NCBI RefSeq assembly: GCF_001292625.1
Contig: NZ_LAJH01000006.1
Span: forward strand, 1-64,000
Origin: Shimia sp. SK013
GTDB taxonomy: Bacteria > Pseudomonadota > Alphaproteobacteria > Rhodobacterales > Rhodobacteraceae
Direction of reading: 5' to 3'
DNA: 64,000 nucleotides
This document shows positions 7,441-16,528 of the stretch, piece by piece. The position numbers and the translations under genes were made by a program. Below the pieces are notes generated by a model. That model made no database searches and was not told the DNA's origin. It saw nothing but the letters and a program-made list of their open reading frames with translations. Position 1 is the stretch's first letter; every line of letters starts with the position of its first letter.

Positions 7441-7889
7441 AAAAATCACTTTCTGCCATAATCGGGCTAATCACCGCAACTTCTGCGATGAGCGCTGATG
7501 TGTCCGTTGGGGATGTTTTTCTTTGCACCTCTGAACATGACCTTCCACCCGTGGCTGCCTTGGTGGGCAAATTGGAGACTTGGGGCGATCTAGAGATCGG
7601 CGGCGAGGTTGAGAATAAGATCATCGCGCATCTTCAACTGACCGGCATTTCCGAAACTCAGGAATTGCCAACAGTGTTTCATAGTCCGTTCGCTTTGGAG
7701 GCGATTGCGCCTTGCTTGGCCGAGCGGATTGATCAAGGAAAGCAACCGCAAGATCCATTTCTTGGCGGTCGTGACGAGTGGCTTACGGCCGTTCGAAAAT
7801 CAGAAGCTGGGGTCTTCTCGATCAGTCCCGCGCAAGCGTATTGGATGATCTTGGGGGTCGTGGACCAGAATGGAGGGTTCAACCAATGA
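7437..7889 (+). CDS. Hypothetical exported protein inside the glt locus
   Basis: 150 aa. The start overlaps the stop of the GFA gene, and its own stop overlaps the gltB start (ATGA at both junctions), so it is translationally coupled on both sides. A signal peptide covers about residues 1-19 (MKKSLSAIIGL...SAMSA). The mature part has one Cys pair (C30, C93) and no recognised domain. I cannot assign a function; position between the glutamate synthase subunits is the only clue. Confidence 0.7.
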   Translation: MKKSLSAIIGLITATSAMSADVSVGDVFLCTSEHDLPPVAALVGKLETWGDLEIGGEVENKIIAHLQLTGISETQELPTVFHSPFALEAIAPCLAERIDQGKQPQDPFLGGRDEWLTAVRKSEAGVFSISPAQAYWMILGVVDQNGGFNQ

Positions 7890-10800
7890 CCAAGTATGAC
7901 GACAACTGGGTGCGCGAAGAAGAAGCCAAGCGCAAGTTCATGGCCGAGAACGGTCTGTATGAAGAGAGCGAGGAGCACTCGTCTTGTGGCGTGGGCCTTG
8001 TGGTCAGCATTGATGGCAAACCCAGCCGCAAAGTGGTTGAGGCGGGCATTACTGCGCTGAAGGCGATCTGGCACCGTGGTGCTGTGGATGCGGACGGCAT
8101 GACCGGCGATGGTGCGGGTATTCATGTGCAAATTCCGGTCAACTTTTTCTATGATCAGATCAAGCGCACGGGCCATGAGCCGATCAAAGACGAGCTGATG
8201 GCTGTGGGTCAGGTGTTCCTGCCGCGCACCGATCATGGTGCGCAGGAAAGCTGTCGCACGATTGTGGAAACCGAAGTTCTGAAGATGGGCTATCGCATCT
8301 ATGGCTGGCGCCACGTGCCGGTGGATGTGACCTGTCTGGGCGAAAAGGCCAACGCGACGCGGCCCGAGATCGAGCAGATCCTGATCACCAATTCCAAAGG
8401 TGTCGATGAGGAGACGTTTGAGCGCGAACTGTATGTGATCCGTCGCCGTATCGAGAAAGCCGCGTTGGCGGCAAACATCAACGGGCTTTATATCGCGTCG
8501 TTGTCGTGCCGCTCGATCATTTACAAAGGCATGATGTTGGCCGAGCAGGTGGCGGTGTTCTATCCCGACCTGCTGGACGAACGTTTTGAAAGTGCGTTTG
8601 CGCTGTATCACCAGCGGTATTCGACCAACACTTTCCCGCAGTGGTGGCTGGCACAGCCGTTCCGCATGTTGGCCCACAACGGTGAGATCAACACGCTCAG
8701 GGGCAACCTGAACTGGATGAAAAGCCACGAGATCCGCATGGCGTCGGCCTCGTTTGGCGATCACGCCGAAGACATCAAGCCGATCGTGCCAGGTGGCGCG
8801 TCGGATTCCGCGGCTTTGGACGGTGTGTTTGAGGTTCTGGTGCGCGCTGGGCGCTCTGCTCCGATGGCAAAAACCATGCTGGTGCCCGAGAGCTGGTCCA
8901 AGCAGGCAGTTGAGCTGCCGCAGTCGTGGCGCGACATGTATTCCTATTGCAACTCGGTGATGGAGCCATGGGACGGTCCGGCCGCCTTGGCGATGACCGA
9001 TGGTCGTTGGGTGTGTGCGGGTCTGGACCGCAACGGCCTGCGCCCGATGCGCTATGTTGTGACGGGCGACGGGTTGCTGATTTCCGGTTCGGAGGCCGGA
9101 ATGGTGCCGATTGACGAGGCAACGGTTGTTGAAAAGGGTGCGCTTGGTCCCGGTCAGTTGCTGGCTGTGGATATGAAAGAGGGCAAGCTCTATCACGACA
9201 CAGAGATCAAGGATAAACTGGCGGGCGCACGTCCGTTTGGCGAGTGGGTTGGCAAGATCCGCGATTTGGCCGGCGAGCTGCAAAGCGTGACCGAGACCGC
9301 AACGTTTGCCGGCGAAGATTTGCGGCAGCGACAAATCGCGGCCGGGTATTCGATGGAAGAGGTCGAGCAGATCCTTGCGCCGATGGCTGAGGATGGCAAA
9401 GAGGCGCTGGCGTCGATGGGGGATGACACCCCGAGCGCGGTTCTGTCCAAGCTTTACCGCCCGCTGAGCCACTTCTTCCGCCAGAACTTTTCTCAGGTGA
9501 CAAACCCGCCAATCGACAGTTTGCGTGAATACCGCGTGATGAGCCTGAAGACGCGGTTCGGCAATTTGAAGAACGTGCTGGGCGAAGACGGCAGCCAGAC
9601 CGAGATTGTCATGCTGGAAAGCCCGTTTGTGGCCAACAAGCAGTTCGACATGCTGCTGGAAGCGTTTGACGACACGGTTGTGCGGATTGAATGTACTTTT
9701 GATGCGGGTGAAGGCGCGTTGCAGGCGGGTCTGGAGCGTATTCGCGCGGAAGCCGAAGACGCTGTGCGGTCCGGTGCCGGGCATATCGTGCTGAGCGACG
9801 AAGCGCAGGGGGCCGACAAAGTTGCCATGCCGATGATCCTCGCGACCAGCGCAGTGCACAGCCACCTGACACGCAAAGGTCTGCGGACTTTCTGTTCGCT
9901 GAACGTGCGCTCCGCAGAATGTATCGACCCGCATTACTTTGCTGTGCTGATCGGCGCAGGCGCCACGGTGGTGAACGCCTATCTGGCGGAAGACACGCTG
10001 GCAGATCGCATTGCGCGCAATCTGGCGGATGGCACTTTGACCGAGAACATGGCGCGCTATCGCGAAGCCATCGACCAAGGTCTTCTCAAGATCATGGCGA
10101 AGATGGGCATCTCGGTGATCTCGTCTTATCGCGGTGGTCTGAACTTTGAAGCTGTGGGTTTGAGCCGCGCGATGTGTGCGGAATATTTCCCCGGCATGAC
10201 CAGCCGGATTTCCGGCATTGGCGTCAGCGGCATCCAACGCAAGGCCGAGCAGATCCACGCCAAAGGCTTCCTGAGTGGCACAGACGTGTTGCCCGTTGGT
10301 GGGTTCTACAAAGCGCGTAAGTCGGGTGAGACCCACGCGTGGGGCGCACAGTCGATGCACATGCTGCAAGCGGCCTGTAACCGCGCGAGCTATGAGCTGT
10401 GGAAACAGTATAGCGCCAAGATGCGGGCCAACCCGCCCATCCATTTGCGCGACCTGCTGGACATCAAGGCGATTGGCAAACCGATCCCGATTGAAGAAGT
10501 TGAAAGCATCACCGCGATCCGCAAGCGGTTCGTAACGCCGGGCATGTCGTTGGGGGCGTTGTCGCCTGAGGCGCACAAGACACTCAACGTGGCGATGAAC
10601 CGGATCGGTGCCAAGTCGGATTCCGGTGAGGGCGGCGAAGATCCGGCGCACTTTGTGCCGGAGCCAAATGGCGACAACCCGTCAGCAAAAATCAAGCAGG
10701 TGGCGTCGGGTCGTTTTGGCGTGACAGCCGAATATCTGAACCAGTGTGAAGAGCTGGAAATCAAAGTTGCACAGGGCGCCAAGCCCGGTGAGGGCGGCCA

Positions 10801-12418
10801 GTTGCCGGGTATGAAGGTCACCGACCTGATTGCGCGTCTGCGCCACTCGACCAAAGGTGTGACGCTGATTTCGCCTCCGCCGCACCACGACATTTACTCG
10901 ATCGAGGATTTGGCGCAGCTGATCTATGATCTCAAGCAGATCAACCCGCGCTGTAAGGTGACGGTGAAGCTGGTGGCGTCTAGCGGCGTCGGCACAATTG
11001 CTGCCGGTGTGGCGAAAGCCAAAGCCGACATCATCCTGATCTCGGGCCACAATGGCGGCACCGGTGCATCGCCTGCGACGTCGATCAAATACTGTGGTCT
11101 GCCGTGGGAAATGGGTCTGACCGAAGCGCATCAGGTTCTGGCGATGAACAAGCTGCGCGAGCGGGTGACTTTGCGGACCGACGGTGGTTTGCGTACAGGT
11201 CGTGACATTGTCATGGCGGCGATGATGGGTGCCGAGGAATACGGCATCGGCACCGCGGCGTTGATCGCGATGGGCTGTATCATGGTGCGTCAGTGCCAGT
11301 CCAACACTTGCCCGGTTGGTGTGTGTACACAGGACGAAGACCTGCGTGCGAAATACACCGGATCTGCGGACAAAGTGGTCAACCTGATCACCTTCTATGC
11401 GCAGGAAGTGCGTGAGATTCTGGCCAGCATCGGGGCGCGTAGCCTTGGGGACGTCATTGGTCGCGCGGACCTGTTGGCGCAGGTTAGCCGTGGGTCGGCG
11501 CATCTGGATGATCTGGATCTCAACCCGCTGTTGATCACCGTCGATGGCGCGCATGACATCGTTTATAATCGCGACAAAGACCGCAACTATGTGCCTGATA
11601 CGCTGGATGCGGAAATCGTGCGGGACGCGGCGCGGTTCCTTGAGGACGGCGAGAAGATGCAATTGTCGTATGCGGTGCAGAACACGCACCGGACCGTGGG
11701 CACACGCACCTCGAGCCATATCGTGCGCAACTTTGGTATGCGCAATGCGCTGCAGGATGATCACCTGACGGTCAAGCTGACCGGGTCTGCGGGTCAGTCG
11801 TTGGGTGCGTTTGCGGCGCCTGGTCTGAAGATTGAAGTGTCGGGTGATGCCAACGATTACGTCGGCAAAGGCTTGTCGGGCGGCACCGTGGTGGTGCGTC
11901 CGCCAATGGCAAGTCCGCTTACGGCGGCTGATAACACGATCATCGGCAACACCGTGCTTTATGGTGCAACCGATGGCCATCTGTTTGCGGCCGGTCGCGC
12001 AGGGGAACGGTTCGCTGTTCGAAACTCTGGTGCGAAGGTTGTGATTGAGGGCTGTGGCGCCTGTGGGTGTGAATACATGACTGGCGGTATTGCCGTGATC
12101 CTTGGTGAGGTCGGCGCGAACTTTGGCGCGGGTATGACCGGCGGCATGGCTTATCTGTATGATCCCGATGGCAAAGCCGAAAACGTCATGAACATGGAAA
12201 CCTTGGTGACCTGTCCAGTGACGGTTAAGCACTGGGAAGATCAGCTGAAAGGTTTGGTGGAGCGCCATGTGGCAGAGACCGGCAGTCGCAAGGCTGCGGA
12301 TATCCTGCAGCACTGGGACATGGAGAAGGGCAACTTCCTTCAGGTTTGCCCCAAAGAGATGCTGGTGCATATTCCTCATCCGCTGACCAACGAAAGCGCG
12401 GCGGTTCCGGCGGAATGA
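7886..12418 (+). CDS. gltB: Glutamate synthase (NADPH) large subunit
   Basis: 1510 aa. ATG at 7886 has GGAGG 9 bases upstream. A ~33-residue propeptide precedes Cys34 (EEHSSCGVGLV), the nucleophile of the class II glutamine amidotransferase domain after cleavage. The central and FMN domains follow, with the [3Fe-4S] Cys group CQSNTCPVGVC at about 1137-1147. The C-terminal GXGXG beta-helix includes EGCGACGCEYMTGG, where the usual Gly-x-Gly-x-x-Gly stretch carries extra Cys residues. Normal length. A terminator at 12441-12471 ends the transcript. Confidence 0.97.
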   Translation: MTKYDDNWVREEEAKRKFMAENGLYEESEEHSSCGVGLVVSIDGKPSRKVVEAGITALKAIWHRGAVDADGMTGDGAGIHVQIPVNFFYDQIKRTGHEPIKDELMAVGQVFLPRTDHGAQESCRTIVETEVLKMGYRIYGWRHVPVDVTCLGEKANATRPEIEQILITNSKGVDEETFERELYVIRRRIEKAALAANINGLYIASLSCRSIIYKGMMLAEQVAVFYPDLLDERFESAFALYHQRYSTNTFPQWWLAQPFRMLAHNGEINTLRGNLNWMKSHEIRMASASFGDHAEDIKPIVPGGASDSAALDGVFEVLVRAGRSAPMAKTMLVPESWSKQAVELPQSWRDMYSYCNSVMEPWDGPAALAMTDGRWVCAGLDRNGLRPMRYVVTGDGLLISGSEAGMVPIDEATVVEKGALGPGQLLAVDMKEGKLYHDTEIKDKLAGARPFGEWVGKIRDLAGELQSVTETATFAGEDLRQRQIAAGYSMEEVEQILAPMAEDGKEALASMGDDTPSAVLSKLYRPLSHFFRQNFSQVTNPPIDSLREYRVMSLKTRFGNLKNVLGEDGSQTEIVMLESPFVANKQFDMLLEAFDDTVVRIECTFDAGEGALQAGLERIRAEAEDAVRSGAGHIVLSDEAQGADKVAMPMILATSAVHSHLTRKGLRTFCSLNVRSAECIDPHYFAVLIGAGATVVNAYLAEDTLADRIARNLADGTLTENMARYREAIDQGLLKIMAKMGISVISSYRGGLNFEAVGLSRAMCAEYFPGMTSRISGIGVSGIQRKAEQIHAKGFLSGTDVLPVGGFYKARKSGETHAWGAQSMHMLQAACNRASYELWKQYSAKMRANPPIHLRDLLDIKAIGKPIPIEEVESITAIRKRFVTPGMSLGALSPEAHKTLNVAMNRIGAKSDSGEGGEDPAHFVPEPNGDNPSAKIKQVASGRFGVTAEYLNQCEELEIKVAQGAKPGEGGQLPGMKVTDLIARLRHSTKGVTLISPPPHHDIYSIEDLAQLIYDLKQINPRCKVTVKLVASSGVGTIAAGVAKAKADIILISGHNGGTGASPATSIKYCGLPWEMGLTEAHQVLAMNKLRERVTLRTDGGLRTGRDIVMAAMMGAEEYGIGTAALIAMGCIMVRQCQSNTCPVGVCTQDEDLRAKYTGSADKVVNLITFYAQEVREILASIGARSLGDVIGRADLLAQVSRGSAHLDDLDLNPLLITVDGAHDIVYNRDKDRNYVPDTLDAEIVRDAARFLEDGEKMQLSYAVQNTHRTVGTRTSSHIVRNFGMRNALQDDHLTVKLTGSAGQSLGAFAAPGLKIEVSGDANDYVGKGLSGGTVVVRPPMASPLTAADNTIIGNTVLYGATDGHLFAAGRAGERFAVRNSGAKVVIEGCGACGCEYMTGGIAVILGEVGANFGAGMTGGMAYLYDPDGKAENVMNMETLVTCPVTVKHWEDQLKGLVERHVAETGSRKAADILQHWDMEKGNFLQVCPKEMLVHIPHPLTNESAAVPAE

Positions 12419-12438
12419 GGCTGCAATAGAGACTTAAA

Positions 12439-12471
12439 ATCCCCCGTTGGTGACAACCGGCGGGGGTTTTT
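12439..12471 (+). terminator. Intrinsic terminator after gltB
   Basis: CCCCCGTTG (12441-12449) pairs with CAAC (12454-12457) and GGGGG (12462-12466) with a small bulge, followed by TTTTT. A second hairpin, GGGCGG-TACA-CCGCCC at 12490-12505, follows closely. Confidence 0.8.
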
Positions 12472-12584
12472 GTTTGCGTTTTCAGCTTTGGGCGGTACAC
12501 CGCCCGCTGTTATCTGAAGTCTCGCCGTGACGCGGGAATTGATTTAGAACCATCAATATCAACTTGGCTGCGGAGTGGAGTTTC

Positions 12585-12950
12585 ATGCGATTTATTAAAC
12601 CGATGTTGGGTTTGATACTGTTGGTGCAGGCAAGCGCCTCGCGTGCGGGGGATTGCGGATATGAGGCATGCTGGGGCGCAGTGGCGATTGGGCCAAACGG
12701 TGCTTGGGGCTATTCTCACAGCCAACAGAGCGAAAGCGAAGCGCGGCTTTCGGTGCGCAGTGCCTGTGAGGACGATTGCAACGTGATCGAGACGTTTTAC
12801 AACGCCTGTGGCGTCCTGGCAGAAGCCAGCAATGGCGGCTGGGGTTTTGGAACGGCTGACACAACTGCGCGGGCAGCGGAAACCGCACTAGAATACTGCG
12901 ATGGCTATGGGTCGAACTGTGAGGTTCGGGTTTGGGTGTGCTCGAAGTGA
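12585..12950 (+). CDS. DUF4189-type small exported protein
   Basis: 121 aa. ATG at 12585 has GGAG 5-8 bases upstream. A signal peptide of about 21 residues (LGLILLVQASASRAG) precedes a Cys-rich domain with repeated small motifs: WGAVAIGPNGAWGYS, ARLSVRSACEDDCNVIETFYNACGV and AETALEYCDGYGSNCEVRVWVC. This C...C-x-V...C pattern with W-G-x-x and A-x-x-A-L-x-x-C belongs to the DUF4189 family, whose function is unknown. The even number of Cys suggests periplasmic disulphides. It stands alone between gltB and mtgA. Confidence 0.75.
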   Translation: MRFIKPMLGLILLVQASASRAGDCGYEACWGAVAIGPNGAWGYSHSQQSESEARLSVRSACEDDCNVIETFYNACGVLAEASNGGWGFGTADTTARAAETALEYCDGYGSNCEVRVWVCSK

Positions 12951-13017
12951 GCGAGGAGGCTTGCGAGCGCGGGTAGGACGCTTTACTTCCTTTCCTTGAG
13001 AGCGGCAGCGGGCGTCC

Positions 13018-13743
13018 ATGGCAAAGAAGTCAAAGAAAAAGCAGAAGAAACCCGAGCCACGTTGGTTGCGACGGCGGTGGTTGAAGGCGCGGTATTGGCT
13101 GCGCCGTGCGGCGGTTTGGGGTGTCTCTTTGACGTTTTTGGCCGTGGTGTTCTTTGCGATTGTGAACCCGCCAATCACCTGGACGATGCTTAGCGAAAAG
13201 CGCCGCGTGGGGCATCTGGATCATCAATGGACCCCGATGGAGCAGATCGCACCGGTGATGGCGCGGTCTGTCGTGGCGGCAGAAGATGCCAATTTCTGTC
13301 TACACTGGGGGTTTGACGTGGCCGCGATCCGGGACGCAATCGAGGATGGCGGCGGGCGCGGGGCATCGACCCTGACACAGCAAACGGTCAAGAACGTCTA
13401 TCTGTGGCAAGGGCGCAGTTATGTCCGCAAGGCGCTGGAGGCGGTGTTGACGCCTTTGGTGGAAATCGGCTGGTCCAAGCGGCGAATTCTTGAGGTCTAT
13501 CTTAACATTGCCGAATTTGACGAAGGTGTTTTTGGTGTCGAGGCGGCGGCGCGGCATTACTTTGGCGTGGGGCCTGAGAGTTTGAGCGCCACACAGGCGG
13601 CGCGGTTGGCGGCGGTGTTGCCCAATCCGAAAGCCAGATCCGCGAGCCAGCCAACGGCGCGGTTGCGTCGACGGGCGGCAGCGATCATGGATGGAGCCGA
13701 AACCATACGCGGGGAGTCGCGCGACGCTTGTTTTGCGGATTGA
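13018..13743 (+). CDS. mtgA: Monofunctional peptidoglycan glycosyltransferase
   Basis: 241 aa. It polymerises lipid II glycan strands at the periplasmic face of the inner membrane. A basic cytoplasmic N-terminus (Lys/Arg-rich, 1-30) precedes one membrane helix (about 32-50). The GT51 motifs are all present: EDANFCLHWGFD with catalytic E89, GASTLTQQTVKN (115-126), RKALEA and KRRILEVYLNIAEF. No transpeptidase domain follows, which separates it from bifunctional PBPs. The ribosome site is weak. Confidence 0.93.
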   Translation: MAKKSKKKQKKPEPRWLRRRWLKARYWLRRAAVWGVSLTFLAVVFFAIVNPPITWTMLSEKRRVGHLDHQWTPMEQIAPVMARSVVAAEDANFCLHWGFDVAAIRDAIEDGGGRGASTLTQQTVKNVYLWQGRSYVRKALEAVLTPLVEIGWSKRRILEVYLNIAEFDEGVFGVEAAARHYFGVGPESLSATQAARLAAVLPNPKARSASQPTARLRRRAAAIMDGAETIRGESRDACFAD

Positions 13744-13775
13744 ATTACCCGTAAGGTCGGGGCATTGAAGGCGAA

Positions 13776-14465
13776 ATGCTCAAACCAAGTGATGTTGTGA
13801 TGAATCGACTGTTCCATGTGCCTATGTCTCCGTTTTGCCGCAAGGTGCGCCTGTGCATGGGCGAGAAGCGGCTGGAGGTGGAGCTGGTGGAGGAGCGGTA
13901 TTGGGAGCAAGATCCCGATTTTCTGCGCCGCAACCCCGCCGCGAAGGTGCCGATCCTGAAGATGGACGGCAAAATGATGGCCGACAGCAATGCCATTTGT
14001 GAGTATCTGGAAGAGAAATATCCGGAGCCTGCGCTGATGCCGCGCGATGCGGATGGCCGGTATGAAGTGCGGCGGCTGGTGGCGTGGTTTGATGACAAAT
14101 TCCACCACGAGGTGACGTCCAAGCTTTTGTATGAGCGGGTCAACAAGAAGCTGATGGGGGCCGGATATCCGGACAGCGGCAACGTGAAGGCAGGCGCCAA
14201 GGCGATCAAGTATCATCTGGATTACATGACCTGGCTGCTGGATCACCGGCGTTGGCTGGCTGGCGATGTGATGACGATGGCGGATTTTGCTGCTGCCGCG
14301 CACTTGTCGGCGTTGGACTATATTTCGGATGTGGACTGGAACCGGTCTCAGGTGGTCAAGGATTGGTACGCGACAATCAAATCGCGGCCCGCGTTCCGTG
14401 CCATTCTGGCGGATCAGGTGCCGGGATTTCCGCCGCCTGCACATTATGCCGATCTGGATTTTTGA
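13776..14465 (+). CDS. Glutathione S-transferase family protein
   Basis: 229 aa from ATG at 13776 (GAAGG 4 bases upstream); ATG at 13800 (MNRLFHVP) would fit the family N-terminus better. The thioredoxin-fold N-terminal domain contains MSPFCRKVRLCMGEK, a Ser/Cys active-site region, followed by KVPIL and the glutathione-binding MADSNAICEYLEE. The C-terminal helical domain contains WLAGDVMTMADFAAAAHLSALDY, the typical GST helix-6 motif. Detoxification or thiol-exchange role; substrate unknown. Confidence 0.87.
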   Translation: MLKPSDVVMNRLFHVPMSPFCRKVRLCMGEKRLEVELVEERYWEQDPDFLRRNPAAKVPILKMDGKMMADSNAICEYLEEKYPEPALMPRDADGRYEVRRLVAWFDDKFHHEVTSKLLYERVNKKLMGAGYPDSGNVKAGAKAIKYHLDYMTWLLDHRRWLAGDVMTMADFAAAAHLSALDYISDVDWNRSQVVKDWYATIKSRPAFRAILADQVPGFPPPAHYADLDF

Positions 14466-14481
14466 TCCTGTGACAGCGCAA

Positions 14482-14550
14482 GGGGGCTGTCTGCCCCCTC
14501 GGCCTGCGGCCGTACCCCCGAAGGTTTTTTGGGAACAAAAAAGCCGGGGT
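14482..14550. repeat. Compound palindrome upstream of queG
   Basis: Three palindromes in 69 bp: GGGGGC/GCCCCC (14482-14487, 14493-14498), CGGCC-TGC-GGCCG (14500-14512), and a long one joining ACCCC (14514-14518) with GGGGT (14546-14550) around TTTTTT/AAAAAA arms. This resembles the GC-rich intergenic palindromes that recur in Rhodobacteraceae genomes. It may act as a terminator for the GST gene or as a REP-like element. Confidence 0.6.
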
Positions 14551-14555
14551 GCGCA

Positions 14556-15599
14556 ATGAGTGACGACCTGAAAGCGCGATTGGTGGCGGAGGCGCAAGCC
14601 ATCGGGTTTGATATGGCACAGGTGTGTCGGCCGGATGCGGTGCCGCAGGTTGCGGCGGGTTTGGCGGGGTTTCTGGCCAAGGACTATCACGGAACAATGG
14701 GATGGCTGGCGGATCGCACACATTGGCGGTCCGATCCGGCGGCGCTGTGGCCGGAGGCGCGGTCGGTGATCGTTCTGGGTGAGAGTTATACGCCCCAGCA
14801 TGATCCGCTGGCTGTGCACCAGATGCCGGATCGTGGCGCGATTTCGGTTTATGCGCAAAACCGCGATTATCACGACACGGTCAAGAAGCGGCTCAAGCGG
14901 TTGGCGCGGTGGTTGATTGCCGAAACTGGGGACGCGACGCAGGTGAAGGTGTTTGTCGACACGGCGCCTGTGCCGGAGAAACCGCTGGGGCAGGCCTCGG
15001 GGCTGGGATGGCAGGGCAAACACACCAATCTTGTGAGTCGTGATCTGGGGTCCTGGTTCTTTATCGGGTCGGTGTTCACGACCGTGGAAATAGAGACTGA
15101 TCCAGCGGAAATTGATCATTGTGGATCTTGCCGAGCTTGTCTGGATGCCTGTCCGACGGGGGCGTTTCCCTCGCCGCATCAGATTGATGCGCGGCGCTGT
15201 ATCTCTTATCTGACAATCGAGCATCACGGGCCCGTCGCGGAAGAGCTGCGCGCCCTGATGGGCAACCGGATTTATGGCTGTGACGACTGTCTTGGGGTGT
15301 GTCCGTGGAACAAATTCGCCCAAGAAGCGCGGGAGGTGAAATATCACGCCCGCACAGAGTTGGTGGCACCCAAACTGGCAGACCTTGCGGCGTTCGATGA
15401 TGCCGGGTTTCGAGCCCATTTTTCTGGGTCACCAATCAAACGGATCGGGCGCGACAGATTTGTCCGCAATGTGCTTTACGCCATCGGAAATTCGGGAGAT
15501 TTTGCCTTGTTAGAGACTGCGTTAGGGCTGTGTGAAGACACCGATCCGGTTGTGGCAGATGCCGCCCGCTGGGCCGTGGCGAGGCTGCGGGATGAGTGA
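14556..15599 (+). CDS. queG: Epoxyqueuosine reductase
   Basis: 347 aa from ATG at 14556 (MSDDLKARL); the in-frame extension to 14529 overlaps the palindromic element. It performs the last step of queuosine synthesis in tRNA, using cobalamin and two [4Fe-4S] clusters. The Cys groups [16 protein letters not shown] and [13 protein letters not shown] are complete, as is [19 protein letters not shown]. The C-terminal HEAT-like tail is short but normal. Its stop overlaps the start of the next GST-type gene by 8 bp. Confidence 0.95.
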   Translation: MSDDLKARLVAEAQAIGFDMAQVCRPDAVPQVAAGLAGFLAKDYHGTMGWLADRTHWRSDPAALWPEARSVIVLGESYTPQHDPLAVHQMPDRGAISVYAQNRDYHDTVKKRLKRLARWLIAETGDATQVKVFVDTAPVPEKPLGQASGLGWQGKHTNLVSRDLGSWFFIGSVFTTVEIETDPAEIDHCGSCRACLDACPTGAFPSPHQIDARRCISYLTIEHHGPVAEELRALMGNRIYGCDDCLGVCPWNKFAQEAREVKYHARTELVAPKLADLAAFDDAGFRAHFSGSPIKRIGRDRFVRNVLYAIGNSGDFALLETALGLCEDTDPVVADAARWAVARLRDE

Positions 15600-16245
15600 G
15601 CGGCCTGACCTGATTGGCTATCGCTATAGCGTTTACACGTGGATTGCGCGGCTTGCGTTGCGGGTGATCGAACAGCCATACAATTACCACGAGATCAATC
15701 CGTTTGAACCCATGACGGTTGCGGAAGCGGAGCTGCTGCCGTTTGGCCGCGTGCCGGTTTTACGCCATCAGGGTCAGACGGTATACGAGACAGGCGCGAT
15801 CACTCGCTATCTGGCGCGTTGTTTTGATCGTGACGATCTGCTGGGGATAACGCCACAGGTCATGGCGCAGGTGGACCAGGTTATCGGGATCATCGACGCA
15901 TATGGCTATTGGCCGATGGTGCGGCAGGTGTTTTCGCATGGGATGTTCCGGCCGCATCTTGGTCTGGAAGCAGACGCGGATGTAATCAGAGAGGGTCTTA
16001 TGAACGCGCGACCGGTTTTGCAAAAATTAGAGTCTATTGCTGCGGAAAAGAGGGTTCTGAGCGGTATTGATTGGTCCCTTGCGGACGTGCATTTGGCGCC
16101 GGTTATGGACTATTTTCTGCGTGTGCCTGAGGCCCGGGATCTGCTGAAAACCTATCCGGCGCTTTGGGCGTGGTGGGAGGACATTTGGACAGCTGACGCC
16201 CTGCGGGAGACGGTGCCGGAATTTGGCGCAGGATCAGCCGGATAA
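15592..16245 (+). CDS. Glutathione S-transferase family protein
   Basis: 217 aa; ATG at 15592 lies inside the last codons of queG, suggesting coupled translation. The N-terminal half has the thioredoxin-like pattern ([22 protein letters not shown], then [12 protein letters not shown]). The C-terminal half has [20 protein letters not shown], matching the GST helix 6 N-capping box. The usual Ser/Cys active-site residue is not obvious (YSVYTW), so catalysis is uncertain. The gene ends before a palindrome at 16302-16319. Confidence 0.82.
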   Translation: MSERPDLIGYRYSVYTWIARLALRVIEQPYNYHEINPFEPMTVAEAELLPFGRVPVLRHQGQTVYETGAITRYLARCFDRDDLLGITPQVMAQVDQVIGIIDAYGYWPMVRQVFSHGMFRPHLGLEADADVIREGLMNARPVLQKLESIAAEKRVLSGIDWSLADVHLAPVMDYFLRVPEARDLLKTYPALWAWWEDIWTADALRETVPEFGAGSAG

Positions 16246-16296
16246 GGATGTAAGAAGGGCTTTTCTCAAGCCCAGACGTATCAGAGACATGGACAA

Positions 16297-16322
16297 GAAA
16301 ACCCGCCAGATCTGGCGGGCTA
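16297..16322 (-). terminator. Palindromic terminator for the minus-strand mscS group
   Basis: CCCGCCAGATCTGGCGGG (16302-16319) is a perfect palindrome. On the minus strand it is followed by TTTTCTT, so it should end the mscS / efflux-remnant transcript. It may also slow readthrough from the GST gene. Confidence 0.65.
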
Positions 16323-16345
16323 TCTCGCTGTGATTTGATGTGGGC

Positions 16346-16528
16346 TTAGCGCCCTCTGTGACGACCACGCATGGCAATCAGGCGCAGACGCCAAACGTCC
16401 ACACCCGCATAGCTGGCTTCGGTCGGGCAATCGCGGTCTCGCATTCTCTTTGCAACCTTCCAGACAGGGCCAATTTCCACGTGGAGTCCGGGCGCGCGAA
16501 ACTCGTCGTTGTGGTCACTTCGCCGCCA
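16346..16528 (-). pseudogene. Out-of-frame coding remnant with ArgG-like end
   Basis: A minus-strand frame is open for 60 codons from 16528 to TAA at 16346-16348, overlapping the end of the truncated efflux gene in another frame. Its predicted text looks protein-like (VEIGPVWKVAKRM, then CPTEASYAGVDVWRLRLIA and MRGRHRGR). An internal ATG with GGAAGG upstream would give a 32-aa peptide. The last 14 residues parallel the ArgG terminus ([13 protein letters not shown]). It may be the tail of a deleted gene joined to the efflux remnant, or a real small ORF. I cannot decide. Confidence 0.35.

Noticed and set aside
7733-10651. 972-codon frame antisense to gltB
   Set aside because: Mirror of strong codon bias in gltB; His/Arg/Gln-rich text with no domain.
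13557-15419. 620-codon minus frame across mtgA, GST and queG
   Set aside because: It is the reverse shadow of three well-identified genes.
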